Origin: Pseudidiomarina insulisalsae | GTDB taxonomy: Bacteria; Pseudomonadota; Gammaproteobacteria; Enterobacterales; Alteromonadaceae | Direction of reading: 5' to 3' | NCBI RefSeq assembly: GCF_003987065.1 | Contig: NZ_PIPY01000001.1 | Coordinates: forward strand, 248,001-312,000 | DNA: 64,000 nt | Part shown: one piece after another, positions 46,650 to 55,801 of the stretch | How positions within the stretch are numbered: the stretch's first letter is position 1 | Layout of the letters: each line of letters opens with the position of its first letter | Notes under the pieces: model-generated | Databases searched by the model: none | What the model was told of the DNA's origin: nothing | The model's input: only the letters and a program-made list of their open reading frames with translations | Program-made: the position numbers and the translations under genes

Positions 46650-48487
46650 GTTTATGGGGAGGGCGGTTCAGCCAGCCCAACGCGGCTGAATTCAAACAGT
46701 TTAATGACTCGTTACGCTTTGACTATCAGCTTGCGCCTTATGACCTGCAGGCTTCGCAGGCCTGGGCACAGGCATTGCTGGAAGCTGGATTGCTCACGAC
46801 GACAGAGCATCAACAATTGCATCAGGCGCTGGAAGAGCTGCGTGTTGGCGTGGCCAACGACCCACGTTTACCGCTACAAAGTGACGAAGAAGATATCCAC
46901 AGCTGGGTCGAGGCCCAGCTGATTGAGAAAATAGGTACAACGGCGAAAAAGCTACACACCGGCCGCAGCCGTAATGATCTGGTCGCCACCGATTTGCGAC
47001 TATTTTGTAAAGCGGCGGGGACTGAGTTGATCAGCGCCAATTTAGCCGCCATTCAGGTGCTCTTGCAGTTCGCCGAGCGCTATCAGGCATCGGCCTTGCC
47101 TGGCTACACCCACCTACAACGCGCGCAGCCCATTATGGCCGGTCATTGGGCATTAGCGTACGTGCAAATGCTGCAACGCGACGTGGCGCGCCTGAAAGAA
47201 ACCATGAAACGGCTCGATGTCTGCCCGCTTGGCAGTGGTGCACTGGCGGGAACGACTGCGGCCATCGATCGCGAAGCACTAGCCCATGCATTGGGCTTTC
47301 GCTATGCCTGCGAGAACAGTCTTGATGGCGTCTCCGATCGTGACTTTGCGCTCGACCTGTTGCATAGCGCCAGCACCGGCATGATGCATTTGTCTCGTTT
47401 AGCCGAAGACGTTATTTTTTACTGTTCCGGTGAGTCGGGTTGCTTTGCCATGAGCGATCGCATCAGCAGTGGCTCGTCGCTGATGCCACAAAAGAAGAAC
47501 CCCGATTTATTTGAGCTGTTACGGGGTAAAACCGGCCGGGTGTTTGGTCATCAGCATGCGCTACAGACCACGTTAAAGGGTCTGCCGCTGGCATATAACA
47601 AAGACATGCAGGAAGACAAAGAAGGCTTGTTTGATGCCTTGCATACTTATTTGCAGTGCCTGCAAATGCTGACCTTCGCAGTGCCAGAGCTGAGCGTTAA
47701 CGAGGCGCATGCGCGGCATCAGGCGACGCTGGGTTACAGCAACGCAACTGAATTGGCGGACTATCTGGTCAGTAAGGGCATTCCATTTCGCGACGCGCAT
47801 CATATTACTGGCGCTGCAGTGCTTTATGCGCAACAGCAGGAAAAGCCACTTGAGGCTCTGAGCTTATCAGAGTTCCATGAATTTTCGACGCATATTAGCG
47901 ACGATGTCTACAGATTTCTTGAACTTGATTACGGTGTCAGCCAACGTAAAGCCTTGGGCGGCACCGCGCCAGCGGCGGTTCGCACCGCAATTAAACATGC
48001 CAGCGACTGGTTGCATGCTGCTGAGGCAGCGAGCAAGCATGTCCGGCAGGCTCGGTTGAGTGATGCCGATAAAATCTGCGATCTGATCGCTTACTGGGCC
48101 GAACAGGGCGAGAACTTGCCGCGTGATAAAGCCGACGTGCTACAAGCTATTCAAAGCTTCGCGGTGGCCGAAATTGATGATGAGGTCGTCGGCTGCGCGG
48201 CACTGTATGTCTACAGCACCGGTCTGGCTGAGATCCGTAGTCTGGGGCTGTTTCCGCAGGCACAGGGTAAGGGACTGGGCGCCGAACTGGTGGCTTTTCT
48301 GCTGTGGAAGGCGCGTGAGCTTGGCATTGCCCGTACCATCGTGCTGACCCGGGTACCGGAATTTTTCGGCAAACTTAACTTTCGTCTGACGGTAAAGGAC
48401 AAACTACCGGAAAAAGTCATGAAAGACTGCGAGCTTTGCCCGCGCAAGCATAACTGCGACGAAACCGCGCTCGAGTATTTGTTGTAA
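46646..48487 (+). CDS. argH: Bifunctional argininosuccinate lyase/N-acetylglutamate synthase ArgH(A)
   Basis: A 613-residue fusion. Residues about 1-460 are argininosuccinate lyase ([39 protein letters not shown], the signature [12 protein letters not shown]). Residues about 465-613 are a GNAT acetyltransferase ([20 protein letters not shown], acetyl-CoA loop [16 protein letters not shown]) that makes N-acetylglutamate, the first step of the pathway. The C-terminus has a cysteine set C-x2-C-x5-C ([10 protein letters not shown]), which I recall from short ArgA-type synthases. This fusion is known from Vibrio, Alteromonas, Moritella and relatives. It ends the operon, before a hairpin shared with metJ. 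Confidence 0.93.
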   Translation: MSLWGGRFSQPNAAEFKQFNDSLRFDYQLAPYDLQASQAWAQALLEAGLLTTTEHQQLHQALEELRVGVANDPRLPLQSDEEDIHSWVEAQLIEKIGTTAKKLHTGRSRNDLVATDLRLFCKAAGTELISANLAAIQVLLQFAERYQASALPGYTHLQRAQPIMAGHWALAYVQMLQRDVARLKETMKRLDVCPLGSGALAGTTAAIDREALAHALGFRYACENSLDGVSDRDFALDLLHSASTGMMHLSRLAEDVIFYCSGESGCFAMSDRISSGSSLMPQKKNPDLFELLRGKTGRVFGHQHALQTTLKGLPLAYNKDMQEDKEGLFDALHTYLQCLQMLTFAVPELSVNEAHARHQATLGYSNATELADYLVSKGIPFRDAHHITGAAVLYAQQQEKPLEALSLSEFHEFSTHISDDVYRFLELDYGVSQRKALGGTAPAAVRTAIKHASDWLHAAEAASKHVRQARLSDADKICDLIAYWAEQGENLPRDKADVLQAIQSFAVAEIDDEVVGCAALYVYSTGLAEIRSLGLFPQAQGKGLGAELVAFLLWKARELGIARTIVLTRVPEFFGKLNFRLTVKDKLPEKVMKDCELCPRKHNCDETALEYLL

Positions 48488-48494
48488 TGTCGGT

Positions 48495-48523
48495 AGACGG
48501 CCTCGATTCAGTCGAGGTCGTCT
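48495..48523. terminator. Hairpin between argH(A) and metJ
   Basis: A 12-base-pair stem (A-GACGGCCTCGA / TCGAGGTCGTC-T, one G-U pair in the plus-strand RNA) with loop TTCAG. It is followed by only TTCT on the plus strand and includes the metJ stop. A shared terminator for convergent transcripts is plausible but the U-tract is weak. Confidence 0.6.
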
Positions 48524-48828
48524 TCTGCCGGAATGGGTAAACCACGACGCTTCAGTTCGTCGCGCACCGAGGCAGGTATTTTATGCGGGTTGTCTTTGCG
48601 CAGATCTTCATCTTCCGGCAATGGCTGACCGGTAAAGGCATGCAGGAATGCCTCGCACAGCAGTTCACTATTGGTCGCGTGACGGAGGTTTTTCACCTGG
48701 CGGCGGGTGCGCTCATCGGTGAGAACTTTCAATACACGCGTTGGAATCGAAACCGTGATTTTCTTCACTTTTTCGCTTTTCTGACCATGTTCTACATACG
48801 GGTAAATGTACTCGCCATCCCACTCCAT
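48508..48828 (-). CDS. metJ: Methionine repressor MetJ
   Basis: A 106-residue ribbon-helix-helix repressor using S-adenosylmethionine as corepressor (E. coli 105). The DNA-binding strand is [15 protein letters not shown]; the helices contain [34 protein letters not shown], nearly identical to E. coli. I start at the ATG at 48828 (AAGG six bases upstream), which aligns with the family; the longer frame would add nine residues. It is divergent from metL, with tandem met-box-like octamers between. Confidence 0.97.
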   Translation of the reverse strand: MEWDGEYIYPYVEHGQKSEKVKKITVSIPTRVLKVLTDERTRRQVKNLRHATNSELLCEAFLHAFTGQPLPEDEDLRKDNPHKIPASVRDELKRRGLPIPAEDDLD

Positions 48829-48899
48829 ACCGCACCTTCTGATTGAAAGCCCCACATAATGTGATGAATTGTACCCAGCTGTACGGTACAGTCAACTTT

Positions 48900-48923
48900 A
48901 TACGCTTAGCTGTCTATACGGCT
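48900..48923. promoter_or_regulatory. Tandem met boxes between metJ and metL
   Basis: Three contiguous octamers, ATACGCTT, AGCTGTCT and ATACGGCT, match AGACGTCT in five, six and six of eight positions. They lie in the 189-base divergent gap, 72 bases from the metJ start and 94 from metL. MetJ binds arrays of such imperfect boxes. Confidence 0.6.
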
Positions 48924-48974
48924 TTAATCTGCTAACCTTGCGTAAGAGTACTTTATTGCGTAAAACGGGCACCG

Positions 48975-48980
48975 TATAAT
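48975..48980 (+). promoter_or_regulatory. -10 element of the metL promoter
   Basis: TATAAT, 38 bases before the metL ATG. At 17 bases upstream TTTATT is a weak -35 (48952-48957). Confidence 0.55.
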
Positions 48981-49017
48981 CGCGACTTTTAACCTTTTTG
49001 GAGAGCGCAAACGCATC

Positions 49018-51471
49018 ATGGAATTAGAGGTTTCGGACGATCAGATCCAGGCTGTTGCAGAACAGGTTCAAGTACATAAATTCGGCGGCAGCAGCTTAGC
49101 TGACGCTTATTGTTACCGCCGCGTGGCCCGTATTGTTACGGAATATGCCGGCGCCAGCGATCTGGTGGTGGTGTCTGCAGCGGGCGACACGACTAACCGT
49201 ATTCTCGCCATTATAGATGCTAAGCAAGAGGCCGATGAAACCGGCGATGCCGGTATGGCTGAGGTGCTCCTCAAGCAATTGGAAAAATACCAGCAAGGGC
49301 TGATCAGTGGGCTTTTGACCGGCGCACACCAGGAGCGCGTGATGGCGGCCTCGGTCGAGGATTTTGAGCGCTGGTGGAATTGGCTTGCCGGTGGTGAAAC
49401 CATTGAGCGTCGTCCGGAATTACTATCTTACGGTGAGCTTTGGTCAGCGCGTCTGTTGTCTGCTCTGTTGCAGCAACAAGGCACTCAGTCCGACTTTATT
49501 GATGCGCGTACGTTTTTAGTCGCCGACGACGCGCCGGAACCTTTTATTCGTACTGAAGTTTCCCGTATTGGTCTGCTCAACCGGATTGCGCCGCATGCCG
49601 GTACCCGCTTTATTGTCACCGGTTTTATCTGCTCCGACCCTGAGGGGCGCTCGCTGATCCTGGGTCGTAATGGTAGTGACTATTCAGCAACCCTGGTCGG
49701 TAGTCTGATTGACTCTAAGCAAGTCACCATCTGGAAAGACGTCGCTGGCGTATACTCTGCCGACCCGCGCAAGGTTGAGCGGGTGGTGAGTTTGCCGATT
49801 CTGGACTGGCAGGAAGCCGAAGAACTGGCGCGCCTGGGCAGTCCGGTACTGCATCCGCGTACCTTCCAGCCGGTCGATCGCGAGCGTATGGTGATTGCCG
49901 TGCGCTCCAGTTTGAAAGTTGAGAATCAACAAACGCGCATTGGTCGTTACGATGACACGGAGCCGACCGGCAAAGTCTTAACCGCCTTATCTGAGGTGGT
50001 GCTGTTCCGGGTTGATCTGCGTGACGCCAAGCTGATTGAAGCCTTTGAAGAGCTGGATCTGACACCGCTTATCAGCTGGAACGAGGTGGCGCAGCATCAT
50101 GCCTATTACGCGTATCACCAGAACCATCTGGAGTTTATGGAGCAATGGCTCGACGCCCAGGACCTTAAAGGTAGTGCCAGCAAGCTGACCGGCTATTCGA
50201 TGCTGGCGTTAGTGGGGAACCGTATTCAGGAAACCGAGCAGTACGCCACCTTCAAACAGGAAACCGGCGAGCAAGCACTACGCCGTCTGGCAATTACCCC
50301 GGACAATAACGCGGTGGTGGCCATTTTAGAGCAAAAGCTCGACAACCGCCTGCTGAACAAAATCCACAGTCAGCTGTTTAGTTACCGTCGCAGCCTGGGT
50401 GTGCTCGTGGTCGGTCGCGGCAACATTGGTAGTGCCTGGCTGTCGCTCTACCGGCGTTTACGCGAGCGCATTAACGAGCAAATGGACGTACGCATTATCG
50501 GCATTCTCAACTCAACCCGCATGTGGCTTGACTACAACGGCGTTGATTTAACCGACTGGCAGGATAACTTTGAGCGCCTGGCGCGTCCCTATGAGATGAG
50601 TCAGTTGATTCCCGAGCTACCGAATGCGCCGTACGACGAGCTGGTCATGCTCGATTTAACCGATGCGACCGCGGTGGCGCAGTTGTATCCGAGCTTTTTC
50701 GCCAACGGCCTGCATATTATCAGTGCCAACAAGCGCGCCGGCGCCTCGAGTGAGAGCCAGTACGACGAAATTCGTACCATTCAGCGCGAATACGAGCGCG
50801 AGTGGTATTACAACACCACAGTCGGGGCAGGTTTGCCGCTGAATTATGCGCTGAACGACTTGCGTAACTCTGGCGACAGTATTCGCAGTATTTCGGGTAT
50901 TTTCTCAGGTACCATGTCGTGGCTGTTTGAGAACTTCAATAGTGAAGTGAAATTCAGTGATCTGGTGCGCGAAGCTAAGCAACGCGGTTTAAGTGAACCT
51001 GATCCGCGCGAAGATTTGTCCTGTCAGGACATTATTCGCAAGCTGCTGATTCTGGCGCGCGAAATTGGCCTGCGGCTCGACTGGAAAGACATTGACGTCG
51101 ACAGTCTGTTGCCGGAGCACCTGGCAGATATTCCGCTTGATGAGTTTATGCAGCGCCTGCCAGAGCTTGATGACGGCATGCAGGACTTGTATCAGGACGC
51201 ACAAAAAACCGGTAAAGTTCCGCGCTTGCTGGCAAGTTTTGCGGTTCAGGACGACGACAGCGTACGCGCTCGGGTGGGTATTGAGTATATTCCTGAGGGC
51301 GACATGCTGGCGAACCTGATCCCGGGTGAGAATATTTTTGTTATTTACACCGACTGGTACCACGAAATGCCACTGGTGATCAGTGGTCCTGGCGCTGGCA
51401 AGGAAGTCACTGCAGGCGGCGTGCAGTCCGATTTGAATCAGTTACTGAGCCGCCTGAGCAAAAAGAGTTAA
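49018..51471 (+). CDS. metL: Bifunctional aspartate kinase/homoserine dehydrogenase II
   Basis: An 817-residue two-enzyme protein (E. coli MetL 810). The kinase part (about 1-300) has VHKFGGSSLADAYCYRRVA, VVVSAAGDTTNR, GRNGSDYSATLVG and WKDVAGVYSADPRKV. The interface region is about 300-450. The dehydrogenase part has VVGRGNIGSAWLSLY, ANKRAGASSE, and NTTVGAGLPLNYALNDLRNSGDS. It channels aspartate towards homoserine for methionine and threonine. MetL rather than ThrA is supported by its place next to metJ. In E. coli metB lies between metJ and metL; it is missing here. Confidence 0.95.
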   Translation: MELEVSDDQIQAVAEQVQVHKFGGSSLADAYCYRRVARIVTEYAGASDLVVVSAAGDTTNRILAIIDAKQEADETGDAGMAEVLLKQLEKYQQGLISGLLTGAHQERVMAASVEDFERWWNWLAGGETIERRPELLSYGELWSARLLSALLQQQGTQSDFIDARTFLVADDAPEPFIRTEVSRIGLLNRIAPHAGTRFIVTGFICSDPEGRSLILGRNGSDYSATLVGSLIDSKQVTIWKDVAGVYSADPRKVERVVSLPILDWQEAEELARLGSPVLHPRTFQPVDRERMVIAVRSSLKVENQQTRIGRYDDTEPTGKVLTALSEVVLFRVDLRDAKLIEAFEELDLTPLISWNEVAQHHAYYAYHQNHLEFMEQWLDAQDLKGSASKLTGYSMLALVGNRIQETEQYATFKQETGEQALRRLAITPDNNAVVAILEQKLDNRLLNKIHSQLFSYRRSLGVLVVGRGNIGSAWLSLYRRLRERINEQMDVRIIGILNSTRMWLDYNGVDLTDWQDNFERLARPYEMSQLIPELPNAPYDELVMLDLTDATAVAQLYPSFFANGLHIISANKRAGASSESQYDEIRTIQREYEREWYYNTTVGAGLPLNYALNDLRNSGDSIRSISGIFSGTMSWLFENFNSEVKFSDLVREAKQRGLSEPDPREDLSCQDIIRKLLILAREIGLRLDWKDIDVDSLLPEHLADIPLDEFMQRLPELDDGMQDLYQDAQKTGKVPRLLASFAVQDDDSVRARVGIEYIPEGDMLANLIPGENIFVIYTDWYHEMPLVISGPGAGKEVTAGGVQSDLNQLLSRLSKKS

Positions 51472-51477
51472 AGCTCG

Positions 51478-53937
51478 TTAGAAAATTGAGTCGTCATCGC
51501 CGAACACCGTCGGTGACGACTTATTATCTACATACTCGGTCGGCGCGGTGCCCGGAATGAAATACTCAAATCGCGTGGTGTAGTCATTTGCCCGGCTGAG
51601 CTTACCTGTCTCCAGATCAATCCGCGCGGACACCAGACCCGGTGGCACATCAAACGGCTCGGCGGCGACTTCGGTCACCGCTGTTTCCATAAAGTCGATC
51701 CACATTGGCAGCGCTGTTTTCGCGCCAGCCTCAGTACCGGAAATAGGCTGCTCGCTGCTGCTCAGATTCGGGTTCATGGTGGTGCTGCCCAATGCCCGCT
51801 CGAGATTATCAAAACCGACCCAACCCGTCGCCACCAAACCACTGACAAACCCAGAAAACCAGGTGTCTTTCACGTCATTGGTGGTACCGGTTTTACCTGC
51901 GATATTGCGTCCGGCTTCGCGGGTAATGGCATCCGAGCGCTGAATACGCCAGGCGGTTCCGTTCCAGCCCGTCTCATGAGCCCAGCTACCGCCACCCCAG
52001 ACTGCCGAATTCATTGCCTGCGTTACCAAAAATGCGTTTTGCTCTGAGATCACCCGCGGCGCGTCACGCACGTCGCGGTCGGCTGGCTCGCATTCCCGGC
52101 AAGCAACTGTTGGTCGTGCCTGATACACGACTTCATCACTGGCATCGACAATACGTTCAATAAAGTAGGGTTCTACCAGGAAGCCACCGTTGGCAAATAC
52201 CGCGTAGCCACGCGCGACTTCAAGCGGGGTCATCGACGCCGAACCCAGCGACAATGATTCGTTGCGGGGTAATTCACCGTAATCAAAACCAAAGCGGGTC
52301 AGGTAATCGACCACGGTGTCGACGCCCATGGCACGTAACAAACGTACCGAAACAACGTTTTTTGACTTCGCTAACGCTGCTCTGACCCGAATGGGGCCTT
52401 CATAAACGTCAGGCGAGTTACGTGGCCGCCAGGCAATACCAGTACCCGGATTCCACTGATTAATCGGCGCGTCATTGACCAGGGTCGCGAGAGTAAAACC
52501 ATTTTCCAACGCCGCAGAGTAAATAAAGGGTTTAATATTCGAGCCCACTTGTCGCTCGGCCTGAGTAGCTCGGTTGAATTGGCTCACGGTAAAGCTGTAA
52601 CCACCCACAGCGGCCGCGACGCCGCCATCGTTCGGCCGTAGCGCCACCAAGGCAGCGCTTGGCTCAGGAACCTGCGCCAGGCGCCAGCCCTCGTCACCGG
52701 CGCGCACGCGAATGACTGCACCTGCGGTGAAGATATCACTGACCTGCTCGGGTGCGGCGCCCTGCCGCTCCGGGTTCAGATAAGGCCGGGCCCAGGCCAT
52801 GCCACTCCAAAGCAGCGCGCCTTGCTGACCATCGGCAAATAAAATAGTGGCGCTTTGCTCGGTGGTACTTAGCACCACCGCCGGACGGGTCAGGCCGATC
52901 GGCTCAAATTCTGCTAACTCGGCCAGCACTGTCTCGCGCGCTGGCATTGGTTCGTCCTGCTTCCAAAGCTGTGCTTCGACACCCCGGTAGCCATGACGCT
53001 CGTCATAACCATGCAAATTCTGCTGCACCGCGCGCTGCGCAGCGCGCTGCTGCTTGGCGCTGGCCGTGGTGTAGACTTTCAGGCCGCTGGTATAGGCCGT
53101 ATCTTCGCCATAACGACTGACCATTTCGGCACGCACCATTTCCGCCAAATAAGGTGCTGACATGGTAACTTCGGCACCATGTAAGCGGGTCGCCACCGGG
53201 GCGGCCAACGCTGCCTGGTATTCAGCTTCGGTAATTTTTTCTTCGTCGAGCATACGCCCAAGCACCACGGCACGGCGGTCGCGTGCACGGTCAGGACGTG
53301 AGATCGGATTCATGGTGGAGGGCGCTTTTGGCAAACCGGCAATCATTGCCATTTCGGCCAGCGTCAGCTCATGCAGGTTTTTGCCATAGTACACTTGTGC
53401 AGCGGCGCCAATCCCGTGCGCACGGTGGCCAAAGGTAATTTTGTTCAGATAAAGCTCAAGAATTTCGTCTTTCTCAAGCTGGCTCTCAATATGCAATGCA
53501 ATAAAGGCTTCTTTTACTTTACGTGTCCAGGTTTGCTCAAATGACAGGTAGATATTACGGGCCAGCTGTTGCGTGATCGTACTACCACCGCTTTGGATAT
53601 CACCGGTAGTAATTAGCTGGAAAAACGCCCGCGCGACACCAATTGGGTCGATGCCGAAGTGCTCATAAAAACGGGTGTCCTCGGTCGCCAGAAAGGCGTC
53701 AATCAGCGGTTGTGGCACATTTTCAAGTGCCACCGGAATACGCCGAATCTCACCAAACTGGGCAATCATTTCACCGTCGGCAGAGTACACCTGCATAGGC
53801 GTTTGTAGACGCACGTCGCGTAATTCCGCCACACTCGGTAGTTCGTCCTGGTAGTACAAATACATACCACCAACAGTGACGCCCCCTAGTACAACGGCGA
53901 TAATTAGGCTATACATGAGCCACTTAAAGAATTTCAC
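51478..53937 (-). CDS. mrcA: Penicillin-binding protein 1A (peptidoglycan glycosyltransferase/transpeptidase)
   Basis: An 819-residue class A PBP. A short cytoplasmic tail and one membrane helix (about 6-26) precede the GT51 glycosyltransferase domain (LATEDTRFYEHFGIDP with the catalytic Glu, GGSTITQQLARNIYL, KEAFIALHIESQLEKDEILELYLNKI). The transpeptidase follows with SxxK in GSNIKPF, SxN in KSKNVVS and KTGT in AGKTGTTND. I take the GTG at 53937: AAGGA lies eight bases upstream and the resulting MKFFKWL start matches E. coli PBP1A. A TTG eight codons earlier is possible. It is divergent from pilM. Confidence 0.95.
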   Translation of the reverse strand: MKFFKWLMYSLIIAVVLGGVTVGGMYLYYQDELPSVAELRDVRLQTPMQVYSADGEMIAQFGEIRRIPVALENVPQPLIDAFLATEDTRFYEHFGIDPIGVARAFFQLITTGDIQSGGSTITQQLARNIYLSFEQTWTRKVKEAFIALHIESQLEKDEILELYLNKITFGHRAHGIGAAAQVYYGKNLHELTLAEMAMIAGLPKAPSTMNPISRPDRARDRRAVVLGRMLDEEKITEAEYQAALAAPVATRLHGAEVTMSAPYLAEMVRAEMVSRYGEDTAYTSGLKVYTTASAKQQRAAQRAVQQNLHGYDERHGYRGVEAQLWKQDEPMPARETVLAELAEFEPIGLTRPAVVLSTTEQSATILFADGQQGALLWSGMAWARPYLNPERQGAAPEQVSDIFTAGAVIRVRAGDEGWRLAQVPEPSAALVALRPNDGGVAAAVGGYSFTVSQFNRATQAERQVGSNIKPFIYSAALENGFTLATLVNDAPINQWNPGTGIAWRPRNSPDVYEGPIRVRAALAKSKNVVSVRLLRAMGVDTVVDYLTRFGFDYGELPRNESLSLGSASMTPLEVARGYAVFANGGFLVEPYFIERIVDASDEVVYQARPTVACRECEPADRDVRDAPRVISEQNAFLVTQAMNSAVWGGGSWAHETGWNGTAWRIQRSDAITREAGRNIAGKTGTTNDVKDTWFSGFVSGLVATGWVGFDNLERALGSTTMNPNLSSSEQPISGTEAGAKTALPMWIDFMETAVTEVAAEPFDVPPGLVSARIDLETGKLSRANDYTTRFEYFIPGTAPTEYVDNKSSPTVFGDDDSIF

Positions 53938-54010
53938 AAAATTTATCCTTTTTCGGATCAAGTGCTATCTTGTAATTATGTATGGAATTAGTTGCTATCT
54001 ACTGCTGCAT

Positions 54011-54016
54011 ATTATA
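54011..54016 (-). promoter_or_regulatory. -10 element of the mrcA promoter
   Basis: On the minus strand TATAAT lies about 74 bases before the GTG start of mrcA. No convincing -35 is seen at the expected distance. Confidence 0.45.
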
Positions 54017-54034
54017 GAAAGTTGAGTAAAGATT

Positions 54035-54046
54035 CCTATGCATAGG
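54035..54046. repeat. 12-base palindrome between mrcA and pilM
   Basis: CCTATGCATAGG is a perfect dyad in the divergent gap, 19 bases upstream of the mrcA -10 and 110 bases before pilM. A regulator cannot be named. The rest of this 218-base gap is AT-rich and otherwise featureless apart from the pilM ribosome-binding site CGGGAG. Confidence 0.45.
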
Positions 54047-54155
54047 CAAAATACTGCTATGCTCTTTACCAGAATCTTACCTTTCTGTCGTGCGCAGCAA
54101 GTGGCAAGAAAACAACAAACTATAAGCCATCTACAATTCCCATCGGGAGAACATT

Positions 54156-55226
54156 ATGGGGCTGTTTGGTCTAGGTAAAAAACCTGGTCTAGGCATCGAT
54201 ATCGGTACAGATGCGATTAAAGCGGTAGAGATTGTACCACAAGGTGACACCTATGAAATCACACGTGTCGCTGAGTCTCAACTACCCAAAAACATCATCA
54301 CCGACGATGAAATTACAGATATCGACAAGGTTGCACGGGCGCTCAAGCAAACCAAAAAAAGCATGGGCACACGCGCTATTGATGTCGTTGCCGCTGTATC
54401 TGGTAGCCAGGCCATCTCAAAACAACTCGCCATGTCACTTGACCTGGACGACGAAGCCATCGCGGAAAAAATTGAAACCGAGGCCGAGGCCTTAATTCCT
54501 TACCCGCTGGCCGAAGTACGTTACGACTTCGAGAGTCTCGGTGAACATCCTACCATGCCTGGCCAGCAACGGGTCATTGTTACCGCCACGCGCACCATGA
54601 GCGTCGACACCCGTGTTCAGGCGCTGGAAGAAGCTGGCTTTAAGGTACGCATCATGGACGTCGACAACCAGGCCATTTTACGCGCCTGTGACCATGTCAT
54701 GCCCCATTTATATCCCGACCTCTACGACAACAAACTGCCTTTATTAGTTCTGGACATTAACAGTGCTGCGGTACAAACCATTGTGATTGGTAATGGCGAA
54801 GTGATGTTCACCCGCTATCAGAGTGGCGGTCTACGCAGCCTCTTCAGCGCCCTCGATAACGACGGCGAGATCAGCCATCCTGAGCTGTTTGCAAAATTAC
54901 GCGCCGAGGAAACAGACGACTTCTCGCCATTGGTGTTACAGGATTTCCTTGGCAATTTATGGTCACAAATCAGCCGTGGCATTCAGATTTACCGTAGTAA
55001 TGCCACGAAAAAAGATTTTGCCGGCATTGTGCTGGTGAACAGCGGCGCCATGCTGCCCATGATCGTCGACATGCTTGGTGAGCAAGCGGAGTACCCGGTG
55101 ATTAGCCTCAACCCGTTTGAGCACTTTCCACTGCCCGACAAGTATGAACACCTGCAACCCCACGGACCTCGATTTGTCGAGGCTTTGGGACTAGCGTTAC
55201 GGAGCTTCACCGAATGGCACACGTAA
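54156..55226 (+). CDS. pilM: Type IV pilus inner-membrane assembly protein PilM
   Basis: A 356-residue actin-like ATPase of the cytoplasmic face. The fold begins PGLGIDIGTDAIKAVEI (phosphate-1 loop), followed by VVAAVSGSQAISKQLAMS, LVLDINSAAVQTIVI and VLVNSGAMLPMI. It binds the N-terminal cytoplasmic peptide of PilN and so links the PilMNOP alignment complex to the pilus motor. It is first in pilM-pilN-pilO-pilP-pilQ, with CGGGAGAAC before the ATG, and overlaps pilN by 13 bases. Confidence 0.95.
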   Translation: MGLFGLGKKPGLGIDIGTDAIKAVEIVPQGDTYEITRVAESQLPKNIITDDEITDIDKVARALKQTKKSMGTRAIDVVAAVSGSQAISKQLAMSLDLDDEAIAEKIETEAEALIPYPLAEVRYDFESLGEHPTMPGQQRVIVTATRTMSVDTRVQALEEAGFKVRIMDVDNQAILRACDHVMPHLYPDLYDNKLPLLVLDINSAAVQTIVIGNGEVMFTRYQSGGLRSLFSALDNDGEISHPELFAKLRAEETDDFSPLVLQDFLGNLWSQISRGIQIYRSNATKKDFAGIVLVNSGAMLPMIVDMLGEQAEYPVISLNPFEHFPLPDKYEHLQPHGPRFVEALGLALRSFTEWHT

Positions 55227-55801
55227 ACCTACTCCCATGGCGCGAGATTGCACGCCAGCGCGCCAAGCAACGGTTTGGCGTACAAGCTTTTATCGCACTG
55301 CTGGTTGCGGCATTGCTGGTATTTATTTCCTACAAAATCATTCAGGACTATCAACAGCAGCAACGTGCGCGGAATCAGTTCTTGTCCTCGCAAATTACGA
55401 TTCTTGATGCCCAAATTGCTGAAATTCAGGAAATTAATAAGAAAAAAGACGATATCGTTAATCGCATGAACCTGATCCAGTCTCTTCATCAGGACCGCAA
55501 TACCGCCATTCGGGTGATTAATGAGCTGTCTGAGAAAGTGCCCGATGGGGTGCATATTCTGCAAATTGAAAAACGCGGCAACCAACTGAGCTTGCGCGGT
55601 CGCTCAGTGTCGAATAACCGCGTTTCAGAATTTTTACGCGCCATGACCGAGTCGGACACCTTCAGTAACCCGGTACTTCGTGAAATTTCCTCGGATGCAG
55701 GCGAAACCGAAGGTCCGACCCGTTACAACGCGTTCTCGTTGAGCGTCTCGATTCGTACGCCTAACGTCGCCGCAGTGCAGGCAAATGGAGGCGCATCATG
55801 A
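55214..55801 (+). CDS. pilN: Type IV pilus assembly protein PilN
   Basis: A 195-residue bitopic protein. The cytoplasmic peptide MAHVNLLPWREIARQRAKQRF contains the INLLPWRE-type motif that docks in PilM. One membrane helix follows (about 25-42), then a coiled coil (about 50-85) and a ferredoxin-like periplasmic domain (VPDGVHILQIEKRGNQLSLRG). It pairs with PilO. The stop overlaps the pilO start by four bases. Confidence 0.95.
   Translation: MAHVNLLPWREIARQRAKQRFGVQAFIALLVAALLVFISYKIIQDYQQQQRARNQFLSSQITILDAQIAEIQEINKKKDDIVNRMNLIQSLHQDRNTAIRVINELSEKVPDGVHILQIEKRGNQLSLRGRSVSNNRVSEFLRAMTESDTFSNPVLREISSDAGETEGPTRYNAFSLSVSIRTPNVAAVQANGGAS

Noticed and set aside
51472-51477. GAGC...GCTC pairing around the metL stop as a terminator.
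   Set aside because: Only four base pairs with a long loop and no T-run; too weak to call.
53938-53961. TTG start eight codons upstream for mrcA.
   Set aside because: It would place the AAGGA ribosome-binding site within the gene, and the GTG start reproduces the family N-terminus.
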